From: Stutzerimonas azotifigens | GTDB taxonomy: Bacteria; Pseudomonadota; Gammaproteobacteria; Pseudomonadales; Pseudomonadaceae | DNA: 64,000 nucleotides | NCBI RefSeq assembly: GCF_013522725.1 | Contig: NZ_JAAMRF010000003.1 | Coordinates: 248,001 to 312,000, forward strand | Direction of reading: 5' to 3' | In this document: in pieces, positions 18,227-26,956 of the stretch | Layout of the letters: the number at the start of each line of letters is the position of its first letter | Position numbering within the stretch: the first letter of the stretch is position 1 | The notes under the pieces: model-generated | What the model was told of the DNA's origin: nothing | The model's database searches: none | What the model saw: only the letters and a program-made list of their open reading frames with translations | Made by a program: the position numbers and the translations under genes

Positions 18227-19765
18227 TTAGAGCATCCGCTCCAACCCGACGACTCTCGCGATCCAGGCATTGAAGCGCCGCCAGGCCCCTCCCGGCTCCT
18301 TGTCCAGGACATATGCCCGGCCGTCGTCTTCGGCGAGCCAGACCAGTTGTTGGCTGCCGTCGCGCTCTTGCAGGCGCACCTCGTAGCTGATCGAAGGCGC
18401 CATGCCTTCCAGCGTCAGCTCATGCACCTGGCGGGCTAGATCGGGGCTTTCGACGAGAATGCCCACTTCGGTATTCCACAGCACCGAACGTGGGTCGAAG
18501 TTCAGCGAGCCGATGAAGACCCGTTGCTGATCGAACACCGCTGCCTTGCTATGCAGGCTGGATTCGGATGATCCACTGAGGTTGTAGGAGGTTTCCTCTT
18601 CCGGCTGCCGGCGCATTTCGAACAGCTGGACGCCCATCTCCAGCAGTTGCGGGCGATAGGGCGCGTAGCCGCCGTGGACGATGGGTACGTCGGTGGCCTC
18701 CAGCGAATTGGTCAGCAGACGGATGGTGATACCCGCTTCGGCCTTGCGCGCGAAGTACTCGACGCCGGTCTGGGTCGGAACGAAATAGGCCGACACCAGC
18801 GTCAGCTCGTGCTCGACGTCGCGCAGGACCGGCTCGAGCTGGGTGGTCAGCAGCAGGTCGGGGTCGGGCAGGCCGGTGGCGCCGATCTTATCGGGGTGAT
18901 CCCATAGCGCCTGGCCGGGCGCCCAGGTCAATTCCTGCAGCCAGCTTTCGAACTGCGGCTGCTGCAGGTCGGTCATCAGGTGCTGCCAGCGCTCGGAATT
19001 TTCCAGGCGCGCCTGTTCGAGAAATTCGGCGACCTGCTGGCGCGCCTCGGCCAGGCTGCGCTCGGTCGGTGGTCGCCAAAGGAACTGCTGGATCGGGATG
19101 CTCAGCTCGTGGTTCCAGTATTCGTCGAAGCTATCGGCCAGCTGATTGGCTACCGGGCCAACGCCGAGCAGGTCGATATCGGTGAAGTTGAATCCCTGGT
19201 CGGCCTCGAAATATTCGTCGCCCAGGTTGCGTCCGCCGACGATGGCCAGGCTGCTGTCGACCACCACCACTTTGTTATGCATCCGCCGATGCTGCCTGGA
19301 CAGTAGCATCAGCCGCCCCAAGGAGCGGGTCACGAAGGTGCTGCGTCCCACGTGCAGCGGGTTGAATACCCGGACCTCGATGCTGGGATGGGCGGCCAGG
19401 CGTGCGATCTGATAGTCATTGCCGGCGCTGGTGGTGTCATCGAGCAGCAGCCGTACCCGCACGCCGCGATCGGCCGCTTGCAGCAGCTCCTTGACCAGTG
19501 CGCGTGTGCTTAGGCCGTCGTGAACGATGTAGTACTGCACATCCAGCGTGGCCTGCGCCGAGCGGAACATCTTGATGCGCGCGGCAAAGGCCTCGGTGCT
19601 CGAGTCGAGCAGACGAAAACCCGAATAGCCTGGGGGGTGCTGTGCAGCCATTTCCAGCACGCGGCGCCCCAGCGGCGTGCTGTCCGGCGGGAGGGAGTGG
19701 GAGGGAATGGGCGTGACCTGGGCACAGCCAGCCAGCAAAAGCACCGCCAGTATCAGCACTCGCAC
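18227..19765 (-). CDS. Phospholipase D-like lipoprotein, ClsC/YmdC type
   Basis: A 512-residue protein with a lipoprotein signal (LLLAGC, lipidated Cys14, followed by Ala and Gln). It has two complete HKD motifs, H163-K165-D170 (MHNKVVVVD) with GGRNLGDEY, and H405-K407-D412 (LHSKAAVFD) with GSLNFDPRS. Two HKD motifs place it among cardiolipin synthases and phospholipases D; the layout resembles ClsC (YmdC). Residue +2 is not Asp, so the outer membrane is the probable location. No YmdB-like partner gene is next to it. Substrate is inferred only. Confidence 0.88.
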   Translation of the reverse strand: MRVLILAVLLLAGCAQVTPIPSHSLPPDSTPLGRRVLEMAAQHPPGYSGFRLLDSSTEAFAARIKMFRSAQATLDVQYYIVHDGLSTRALVKELLQAADRGVRVRLLLDDTTSAGNDYQIARLAAHPSIEVRVFNPLHVGRSTFVTRSLGRLMLLSRQHRRMHNKVVVVDSSLAIVGGRNLGDEYFEADQGFNFTDIDLLGVGPVANQLADSFDEYWNHELSIPIQQFLWRPPTERSLAEARQQVAEFLEQARLENSERWQHLMTDLQQPQFESWLQELTWAPGQALWDHPDKIGATGLPDPDLLLTTQLEPVLRDVEHELTLVSAYFVPTQTGVEYFARKAEAGITIRLLTNSLEATDVPIVHGGYAPYRPQLLEMGVQLFEMRRQPEEETSYNLSGSSESSLHSKAAVFDQQRVFIGSLNFDPRSVLWNTEVGILVESPDLARQVHELTLEGMAPSISYEVRLQERDGSQQLVWLAEDDGRAYVLDKEPGGAWRRFNAWIARVVGLERML

Positions 19766-19826
19766 GCGTCACTCCTGTTGTCGTTCTGGTTCCTTGGGTG
19801 CTTGGACGTCGGCGGCGTGCGGTAAT

Positions 19827-21131
19827 TCAGAAACGGTCCTTGAGGCGATACCAGAGCATGCCCAGCGCGAGCAGCGGCGAGCGCAGATGGCGGCCGCCGG
19901 GGAAGCTGGGGTGCCTGATTCCGGCGAACAGGTCGAAGCCGGTGCTCTGCTCGCCACAGATCGCCTCGGCGAGCAGGCGTCCGGCCAGGTGCGTTGCGTT
20001 CAGTCCGTGTCCCGAATAGGCCTGGGCGTAGTAGACGTTCGGATGGTCCGGCAGGCGGCCGATCTGCGGCAGGCGGTTGGCGCCGATGCCGATCATGCCA
20101 CCCCACTGGTAGGCGATGCCGATGCCGACCAGTTGGGGGAACACCTGCAGCATCTTCGGCTGCATGTAGGCGGCGATGTCCTTGGGGTCGCGGCCGGAAT
20201 AATGGCAGGCGCCGCCGAACAGCAGGCGCCCATCGGCCGAGAGGCGGAAATAGTCGAGCGCCACGCGCTGGTCGCACACTGCCATGTTCTGGGGCAGCAG
20301 CTCGCGGCACAGGGCCTCGGGCATGCGCTCGGTGGCGATGATGTAACTGCCGGCGGGCAGCACCTTGTTGGCAAGCTGCGGTTGCAGGTCGCCCAGGTAG
20401 GCGTTGCAGGCGATCACCAGGGTGTCGGCGCGCACCACGCCCCGTTCCGTATGCACGGCGACCTGCGCGCCATGATCGATGCGCGTGACGGTCGAGTCTT
20501 CGAACAGTTGCACGCCGAGTGATTGCGCCGCGGCGGCCTCGCCCAGCGCCAGATTCAACGGATGCAGGTGGCCCGATCCCATGTCCACCAAGCCGCCCAG
20601 GTAGCGCTGCGAGCCAATGATCTCACCGAGGTTGACCTTCGATACCCGCCGCACCGGGTGCGGATAGCCCAGGCGCATCAGGTCGGCGTATTCCTCTTCG
20701 AAGGCCTTCAGATGGCGCGGCTTGGTTGCCAGGTCGCAGTAACCCCAGGTCAGGTCGCAGTCGATGGCATAGCGCTCGACGCGCTGGCGAACGATATCCA
20801 CTGCCTCGATACCCATCTGTTTGAGGGCGACGACGCCGTCTTCGCCGATGGAACGCTCGAACTGTTCGACATCATGGCCCACACCACGAATCAGCTGCCC
20901 GCCGTTGCGTCCGCTGGCGCCCCAACCGATACGCCGCGCCTCCAGCAGCACCACGCTGAGGCCGCGCTCGGCCAGTTCGATAGCGGTATTGAGACCGCTG
21001 AATCCGCCGCCGACGATGCATACGTCGGCCCGCAATTCACCAGCGAGGCTGGGCAGTTCGAGCGGGCGATTGGTGCTGGAGGCGTAGTAGGAATTGGCGT
21101 GAGAAGGTGTGTGCAGTGAAGTAATGCTCAT
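19827..21131 (-). CDS. pauB: FAD-dependent oxidoreductase, gamma-glutamylpolyamine oxidase (PauB/PuuB) type
   Basis: A 434-residue DAO-fold enzyme. The N-terminal FAD motif is VCIVGGGFSGLNTAIELAER, followed by GWGASGRNGGQLIRGVGHD, typical of the PuuB/OrdL family. These enzymes oxidise gamma-glutamylated polyamines during putrescine breakdown. It occupies the position of PA5309, one of the P. aeruginosa PauB paralogues. The start is ATG at 21131 (MSITSLHTPSHANSYY); an upstream in-frame ATG lacks similarity. It is adjacent to dadR, suggesting linked amine and amino-acid catabolism. Substrate choice is inference. Confidence 0.82.
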   Translation of the reverse strand: MSITSLHTPSHANSYYASSTNRPLELPSLAGELRADVCIVGGGFSGLNTAIELAERGLSVVLLEARRIGWGASGRNGGQLIRGVGHDVEQFERSIGEDGVVALKQMGIEAVDIVRQRVERYAIDCDLTWGYCDLATKPRHLKAFEEEYADLMRLGYPHPVRRVSKVNLGEIIGSQRYLGGLVDMGSGHLHPLNLALGEAAAAQSLGVQLFEDSTVTRIDHGAQVAVHTERGVVRADTLVIACNAYLGDLQPQLANKVLPAGSYIIATERMPEALCRELLPQNMAVCDQRVALDYFRLSADGRLLFGGACHYSGRDPKDIAAYMQPKMLQVFPQLVGIGIAYQWGGMIGIGANRLPQIGRLPDHPNVYYAQAYSGHGLNATHLAGRLLAEAICGEQSTGFDLFAGIRHPSFPGGRHLRSPLLALGMLWYRLKDRF

Positions 21132-21260
21132 TTCATACCTTGAAACATTTTTCTTTCCAGCATAGGCCGGCATTCAGACAACGCAAAGCGCGGGTTTGGT
21201 CGAAGTCGATCCGTTCCAGGCTTGCTCGTTCTTGTTTCGGCGTCGATTGGCGGTTGGGGT

Positions 21261-21752
21261 TCACTGTTCGGGCACTGGCAGATCCAGGGATTCCTTCACT
21301 TCCTCCATGACGATGTAGCTTTTCGACTCCCTGACGTGGGGCAGCTTGAGCAGGATGTCACCGAGCAGTTTTCGGTAGGACGCCATCTCCGAAATACGCG
21401 CCTTGACCAGGTAATCGAAATCGCCCGAAACCAGATGGCATTCCAGCACATGGGGCAGCTTGAGCACGGCGCGGCGGAACTCCTCGAAGATGTCGCCGGA
21501 CTTGTAGGCCAGGCTGATCTCGACGAACACCAGCAGGCCGGCCTGGAGGAACTGTGGATTGAGCCTCGCGCTGTAGCCCATGATGATGCCCTCGCGCTCC
21601 AGACGGCGGACCCGCTCGGTGCAGGGCGTGGTCGACAGCCCAACTCGCTCGCCGAGTTCGGTGAATGGCAGTCGGCCCTCGGCTTGCAACAGGCGCAATA
21701 GCTGTCGGTCTATCTTGTCGAGTTCTCGACGACTTTGATGGCGGGTTCGCAT
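21261..21752 (-). CDS. dadR: Lrp/AsnC-family regulator of D-alanine catabolism
   Basis: A 163-residue Lrp-type regulator. It has an N-terminal winged HTH (ELDKIDRQLLRLLQAEGRLP, then ERVGLSTTPCTERVRRLE) and a C-terminal RAM ligand-binding domain (HVLECHLVSGDFDYLVKARI). It is divergent from dadA with 145 nt between starts. That arrangement is the known DadR-dadA pair of Pseudomonas, where L-alanine-bound DadR activates dadA. The AT-rich intergenic region carries repeated CTATAT/ATATAG half-sites that could be its targets. Confidence 0.92.
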   Translation of the reverse strand: MRTRHQSRRELDKIDRQLLRLLQAEGRLPFTELGERVGLSTTPCTERVRRLEREGIIMGYSARLNPQFLQAGLLVFVEISLAYKSGDIFEEFRRAVLKLPHVLECHLVSGDFDYLVKARISEMASYRKLLGDILLKLPHVRESKSYIVMEEVKESLDLPVPEQ

Positions 21753-21775
21753 GGTGGATATGCCTCCGAAAGGCG

Positions 21776-21848
21776 GCTATATGGCGAGAATTATTGCTAA
21801 ATATAGCTGCTTATATAGGCAAAAACACTGATTGCCCTTTTCTATACT
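21776..21848 (+). promoter_or_regulatory. Probable DadR-controlled dadA promoter
   Basis: This AT-rich part of the dadR/dadA intergenic region has GCTATAT at 21776-21782, its reverse complement ATATAGC at 21801-21807, and a third copy ATATAG at 21813-21818. An Lrp-like stretch AGAATTATTGCTA lies between them. A good -10 box TATACT (21843-21848) follows without a convincing -35. A strong -10 lacking -35 fits an activator-dependent promoter. Binding by DadR is inferred. Confidence 0.5.
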
Positions 21849-21897
21849 GCGCTCAATAGCGCATACGGAAGCTCGCTCGGCGGGCTAGGAGGCAGCA

Positions 21898-23199
21898 ATG
21901 CGAGTTCTGGTCCTTGGCAGCGGCGTGATCGGCACCACCAGTGCCTACTATCTGGCGCGCGCCGGTTTCGACGTGACGGTGGTCGACCGCCAGCCGGCGG
22001 TGGCGCAGGAGACCAGCTTCGCCAACGCGGGCCAGGTCTCGCCTGGTTACGCCTCGCCGTGGGCTGCGCCCGGCGTTCCGCTCAAGGCGATCAAGTGGCT
22101 GCTGCAGCGCCATGCCCCGCTGGCGATCAAGCTTACCGGCGACGTTCAGCAGTACCTGTGGATGGCGCAGATGCTGCGTAACTGCACCGCTGCCCGCTAT
22201 GCGGTGAACAAAGAGCGCATGGTGCGCCTGTCCGAATACAGTCGCGATTGCCTGGATGAACTGCGCGCCGAGACGGGCATCGATTACGAGGGGCGCCAGC
22301 TGGGAACCACCCAGCTCTTTCGCACCCAGGCGCAGCTCGACAGCGCGGCCAAGGACATCGCGGTGCTGGAGCGCTCCGGAGTGCCCTACGAGTTGCTCGA
22401 TCGTGCCGGCATCGCCCTCGCCGAGCCGGCGCTGGGCAAAGTGGCCGACAAGCTCACCGGCGCCCTGCGCCTGCCCAACGACCAGACCGGCGATTGCCAG
22501 CTGTTCACCACCCAGCTGGCGGACATGGCGCGCCAGCTGGGCGTCGAGTTCCGCTTCGGGCAGAACATCCAGCGCCTGGACGTTTCCGGCGACCGTCTCA
22601 ACGGCGTCTGGATCGACGGCACGCTGGAAACCGCCGACCGTTACGTGCTGGCGCTGGGCAGCTACAGCCCGGCGTTGCTCGCGCCGCTGGGGATCCGCGC
22701 GCCGGTCTACCCGCTCAAGGGCTACTCGCTGACGGTGCCGATCGGCAATCCGGCAATGGCACCGATGTCCACGGTGCTGGACGAGACCTATAAGGTCGCC
22801 ATCACCCGTTTCGACCAGCGCATCCGTGTCGGCGGGATGGCCGAGATCGCGGGCTATGACCTGTCGCTCAATCCGCGCCGCCGCGAGACGCTCGAAATGG
22901 TGGTCGGCGATCTGTTCCCCGAGGGCGGCGAAGCCAGCCAGGCGGAGTTCTGGACCGGCCTGCGACCCGCCACCCCGGACGGCACCCCCATCGTCGGTGC
23001 CACGGCCTACCGCAACCTCTTCCTCAATACCGGCCATGGTACGCTCGGCTGGACCATGGCCTGCGGCTCCGGTCGGTTGCTGGCGGATCTGATCGCCAAG
23101 CGCCATCCGCAGATCAGCACCGAAGGCCTGGATATCTCCCGTTACGGTCAGCACAAGGAATCACGCAAACATGCCCATCCAGCGCCTGCACACCAATAA
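21898..23199 (+). CDS. dadA: D-amino acid dehydrogenase (D-alanine dehydrogenase)
   Basis: A 433-residue membrane-associated flavoenzyme that oxidises D-alanine and other D-amino acids to 2-oxo acids, passing electrons to the respiratory chain. It has the FAD motif [20 protein letters not shown], the DadA signature [20 protein letters not shown] and the C-terminal [22 protein letters not shown] at 21888-21893 precedes ATG 21898. Its 3' end overlaps the next gene (ridA-like) by 29 nt, implying translational coupling. The alanine racemase gene dadX expected two genes downstream is absent. Confidence 0.97.
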   Translation: MRVLVLGSGVIGTTSAYYLARAGFDVTVVDRQPAVAQETSFANAGQVSPGYASPWAAPGVPLKAIKWLLQRHAPLAIKLTGDVQQYLWMAQMLRNCTAARYAVNKERMVRLSEYSRDCLDELRAETGIDYEGRQLGTTQLFRTQAQLDSAAKDIAVLERSGVPYELLDRAGIALAEPALGKVADKLTGALRLPNDQTGDCQLFTTQLADMARQLGVEFRFGQNIQRLDVSGDRLNGVWIDGTLETADRYVLALGSYSPALLAPLGIRAPVYPLKGYSLTVPIGNPAMAPMSTVLDETYKVAITRFDQRIRVGGMAEIAGYDLSLNPRRRETLEMVVGDLFPEGGEASQAEFWTGLRPATPDGTPIVGATAYRNLFLNTGHGTLGWTMACGSGRLLADLIAKRHPQISTEGLDISRYGQHKESRKHAHPAPAHQ

Positions 23200-23527
23200 C
23201 CGCATGAGTCAGATCGTCATCAACCGCGGCACGGTCTATCTGGCCGGCCAGGTAGCGGATGATCTGAGCGCTGGCATCGAACAGCAGACCCGCGAAACCC
23301 TGGCCACCATCGAGGCGCTGCTCGCCGAAGCCGGCAGCGACAAGCGGCACATTCTGTCGGTCACCATTTATTTGAAGGACATCGACGCCCACTTCGCGGG
23401 TATGAACGCGGTGTGGGACCAGTGGCTGCCCGAAGGCGTGGCGCCGGCGCGAGCCACCGTCGAGGCGAAGCTCTGCGAGCCTGAAATCCTGGTCGAACTC
23501 TCGGTGGTGGCAGCGCTGCCTGAATAA
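23171..23527 (+). CDS. RidA-family protein
   Basis: A 118-residue RidA (YjgF/YER057c/UK114) protein. The family speeds hydrolysis of reactive 2-aminoacrylate and other imine/enamine intermediates released by PLP or flavin enzymes. The motif [20 protein letters not shown] holds the conserved arginine and glutamate region. Its start overlaps the end of dadA by 29 nt. That pairing makes sense because DadA generates imino acids. The same gene follows dadA in P. aeruginosa (PA5303). Confidence 0.92.
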   Translation: MPIQRLHTNNRMSQIVINRGTVYLAGQVADDLSAGIEQQTRETLATIEALLAEAGSDKRHILSVTIYLKDIDAHFAGMNAVWDQWLPEGVAPARATVEAKLCEPEILVELSVVAALPE

Positions 23528-23633
23528 CGACCCCGCCCGCAGGCGAGCAAATATCCGAACTCCGTGTTGTAAATACTGAACGCCGTCGCCATGATAGCCG
23601 CCTCTTCGCCGTGCATTACAAGAGGCTCAAGCA

Positions 23634-24182
23634 TTGGACGTCGGTGTTCGACTGCAAACCATCCGCAAGCTCAAGGGACTCTCCCAGCGTGAACTGGCCA
23701 AGCGTGCCGGAGTCACCAACAGCACCATCTCGATGATCGAAAAAAACAGTGTCAGCCCCTCGATCAGCTCGCTGAAAAAGGTGCTGAGCGGGATCCCGAT
23801 GTCGCTGGTGGAGTTCTTTTCGCAGGATTTCGAGCAGGACAGCGACACCCAGGTGGTCTACCGGGCCGGAGAACTCATCGATATCTCCGACGGCAATGTC
23901 AGCATGAAGCTGATCGGCAGGGCGCACCCGAGCCGTGCGATCGCGTTCCTCGACGAGACCTATCCGCCAGGCGCCGACACCGGCGAAGAGATGCTGACCC
24001 ACGAAGGCGAGGAAGCCGGGATGCTGGTGCAGGGGCAGCTGGAGTTGACGGTCAACAACCAGATCTACGTGTTGCAAAGCGGCGACAGCTACTACTTCGA
24101 AAGCAGCAAGCCGCATCGTTTTCGCAACCCGTTCAGCGAACCGGCGCGGTTGATCAGCGCCACCACGCCGGCCAATTTCTGA
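23634..24182 (+). CDS. pauR: XRE-cupin regulator, PauR-like polyamine catabolism repressor
   Basis: A 182-residue regulator with an N-terminal XRE helix-turn-helix (LSQRELAKRAGVTNSTISMI) and a C-terminal cupin sensor domain (PHRFRNPFSEPARLIS). It is the positional and sequence counterpart of PA5301 PauR, which represses polyamine catabolic genes in P. aeruginosa. The start is TTG at 23634, with AGAGG at 23621-23625 eight nt upstream; the protein sequence from that codon (MDVGVRLQTIRKLK) matches the family start. It lies 106 nt after ridA. Confidence 0.88.
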   Translation: MDVGVRLQTIRKLKGLSQRELAKRAGVTNSTISMIEKNSVSPSISSLKKVLSGIPMSLVEFFSQDFEQDSDTQVVYRAGELIDISDGNVSMKLIGRAHPSRAIAFLDETYPPGADTGEEMLTHEGEEAGMLVQGQLELTVNNQIYVLQSGDSYYFESSKPHRFRNPFSEPARLISATTPANF

Positions 24183-24400
24183 CGGCGCGCAAAGGGCTGG
24201 CGTACGCTGTAGCGCACCTGCCGCTCGGCGGCAGCGAAGAATCCGAAGGCCCCGCGACAACCAGGGTTGTTTCGGAGGGCAAACCTAACCGTTATACTGG
24301 CGCCCGCTCGCGTAACAGGTCCATTTCGAACGACTGCGACCGATGGTCGTCGGGCCCGTCACCGTGGCCGCGGGCGTATCTAGCCACATGAGGATGTAAG

Positions 24401-24826
24401 GTGAAGCTGATTAAGAAGATCCTGGCAGCACAGGCTGCCGTGTTGGCCTTGTGGGCAATGGGCGCTCAGGCTGCGAGTGACGAAAACATCGCCAACCGCC
24501 TCAAGCCGGTCGGCTCGGTCTGCATTCAGGGCGAAGAATGCGCCGCTGCAGGCCCGGGCGCTGCCGCCGCGGCCGGTGGCGCGGCGATGACCGGTGAAGC
24601 GGTGGTCGCCAAGTTCTGTAACGCCTGCCACGGTACCGGCCTGCTGGACGCCCCGAAGGTCGGCGACACAGCCGCCTGGCAAGCCCGTTCGGAAAAGGAA
24701 GGCGGGATGGACGGCCTGCTGGCCAAAGCGATCAGCGGTATCAACGCCATGCCGCCCAAAGGCACCTGCGCCAGCTGCTCGGATGACGAGCTGCGCGAAG
24801 CCATCGAGCACATGTCCGGTCTCTGA
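24401..24826 (+). CDS. cycB: Cytochrome c5
   Basis: A 141-residue periplasmic cytochrome c5. It has a signal peptide (residues 1-24, GAQAA), an Ala/Gly-rich linker, then the haem motif CNACH (Cys73, Cys76, His77), probable axial Met117 in NAMPPKG and the c5-specific cysteine pair Cys123/Cys126. It carries electrons between respiratory complexes. The start is GTG at 24401, with GAGGA about 6 nt upstream. A -10-like TATACT stands at 24293-24298. A strong hairpin terminator follows the gene. Confidence 0.92.
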   Translation: MKLIKKILAAQAAVLALWAMGAQAASDENIANRLKPVGSVCIQGEECAAAGPGAAAAAGGAAMTGEAVVAKFCNACHGTGLLDAPKVGDTAAWQARSEKEGGMDGLLAKAISGINAMPPKGTCASCSDDELREAIEHMSGL

Positions 24827-24841
24827 TCGCATCGTGCCAAG

Positions 24842-24865
24842 CGAAGCCGCCTACGGGCGGCTTCG
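24842..24865 (+). terminator. Terminator hairpin after cytochrome c5
   Basis: A perfect 10-bp stem (CGAAGCCGCC / GGCGGCTTCG) with a TACG tetraloop, followed by TCGTTCT, 15 nt after the cytochrome c5 stop. The T-tract is weak, but the stem and loop are typical of Pseudomonas terminators. Confidence 0.75.
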
Positions 24866-24955
24866 TCGTTCTAGCTGAGCAAAAACAGGCGGCGCCGGGT
24901 CGAATTCCCATAGCCGGTCCGTCGCGGGCCGGATTATCCGATTCGCGAGGTACCC

Positions 24956-25474
24956 ATGCCCAGCTCCGCCCAGACTCCCGAGCAATTGCAGCTGCACAGC
25001 GACGGGCGCACGCCCAACAGCCCGCACCCCGTACTGATCTATCGCGACCTGCCGCTGGCCGATGGCGACTACGCGTCTGCCTTCGAGGCGCTGTTCGCCA
25101 CCCATCTGTGGCCTGCGCAGTGGCGCGCGGACGTCTACGACTACCACCACTACCACTCCACCGCCCATGAGGTCCTCGGCGTCGCCAGCGGCAACGCGCG
25201 GCTGATGCTCGGGGGCGAGCAGGGGCAGGAAGTGGAGGTGCGCCGGGGCGACGTGCTGGTGCTGCCGGCCGGTACCGGCCATTGCCAGCTCTCGGCCAGC
25301 GAGGACTTTCTTGTGGTGGGCGGCTATCCGGTGAACCAGCCCTATGACGTGATGCGCCCGGATGCGGCCACCCACGACGAGGCGGTGGCCCGCATCGCCC
25401 GAGTCGACGTGCCGATCAGCGATCCGGTGGCCGGCACCCAGGGCGCACTGGTCAGCGTGTGGCGCCAGGCCTGA
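24956..25474 (+). CDS. Cupin-domain protein, YjlB-like
   Basis: A 172-residue single-cupin protein. The cupin motifs are visible as YDYHHYHSTAHEVLGVASG (metal-binding histidines) and GDVLVLPAGTGHCQL. The N-terminus (VLIYRDLPLADGDYASAFEAL) resembles YjlB-type cupins found beside cytochrome c5 and xpt in P. aeruginosa (PA5299). A metal-dependent enzymatic or sensor role is possible; substrate unknown. It converges with xpt at an 11-nt gap. Confidence 0.85.
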   Translation: MPSSAQTPEQLQLHSDGRTPNSPHPVLIYRDLPLADGDYASAFEALFATHLWPAQWRADVYDYHHYHSTAHEVLGVASGNARLMLGGEQGQEVEVRRGDVLVLPAGTGHCQLSASEDFLVVGGYPVNQPYDVMRPDAATHDEAVARIARVDVPISDPVAGTQGALVSVWRQA

Positions 25475-25485
25475 TGCCAGGCCGG

Positions 25486-26079
<594 letters not shown>

Positions 26080-26170
26080 CTACGCACAGGCGTCGCCTAC
26101 CGTCGCCTGGAAAGCCGCGCATTCTCGCTCAACGCCCGGGCAATTCAAAGCGCCGCCAGGCCGGCGGCGC

Positions 26171-26761
26171 TCAGTCGAAGGTGTCGAGCCACAAGTTGCG
26201 AAAGCGCACCGCATCGCCGTGGTGCTGCAATACCAGATGCCCCACGGGCTCGGCGGCGAAGCGCGGATAGGACGCGAACTTGCTTTGCCTGATGGCCTCT
26301 TGCAGCCGCGGGTCGTCGAGGCGATAGGCGAGCACCTGCCTGCCGTCGAGCCAATGCTCGACCTGCATCCCACGAACCACCAGGCGCCCGCTGACGAAGC
26401 GGCCGGGCTCGATCGGCGTTGCCAGCGCCGGCGCGCGCAGGGCGTAGAGCGCGCCGTTGCAGGTAGTGGGCTGCTGGCCGTCCGAATGCAGCGAATCGTC
26501 GAGCAACTGGATCTCCGGGCCACTCTGCCAGGACATCTCGGCCGCTTCGCTGGCGCGATAGAGCACGCCGGAATTGCCCGCTGCTGGCAGGCAGAATTCG
26601 TAACTGAAGATGAAGTTACCGAAGCGCTCGCGCGATGCCAGATCGACTCTCGGCGCGGTATCGATTGCCTGTAGTTCGCCCTCGGCGATGCGCCAGCTGT
26701 TTTCCGGAAAACCCTCGCCGCGCCAGGCGCGCCAACGGCTGGCGTCCAATGAACGGTTCAT
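26171..26761 (-). CDS. DUF1080 (3-keto-disaccharide hydrolase-like) protein
   Basis: A 196-residue concanavalin-like domain of the DUF1080 type. Recognisable parts are WRAWRGEGFPENSWRIAEGE, FIFSYEFCLPAAGNSGVLYR, PEIQLLDD and HLVLQHHGDAVRFRNLWL. Members are often secreted and linked to sugar breakdown, but no signal peptide is visible here, so it appears cytoplasmic. The ATG at 26761 has a poor ribosome site and the true start could differ slightly. It is divergent from the GAPDH gene. Such proteins are uncommon in Pseudomonas, and the gene interrupts the usual xpt-to-rep order. Confidence 0.75.
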   Translation of the reverse strand: MNRSLDASRWRAWRGEGFPENSWRIAEGELQAIDTAPRVDLASRERFGNFIFSYEFCLPAAGNSGVLYRASEAAEMSWQSGPEIQLLDDSLHSDGQQPTTCNGALYALRAPALATPIEPGRFVSGRLVVRGMQVEHWLDGRQVLAYRLDDPRLQEAIRQSKFASYPRFAAEPVGHLVLQHHGDAVRFRNLWLDTFD

Positions 26762-26956
26762 GGCCGAGCGCTGAAACGGGCGTCGGGCGACGAAGCGGGA
26801 AGGGGCATGGCTGTTTTCTCCGGCGTGGCGTTGCAGTTAGGACTGGCCCCATCCGTGTGGGTTCGCCGCGGCCTGCCGTCGCAGTTCCGCCGGGCGGAGC
26901 CTTGCCGTCGGCTCAGTGACCTAAGCTTTGAGGGCATTCACCAAGAGGAGAGCGTC

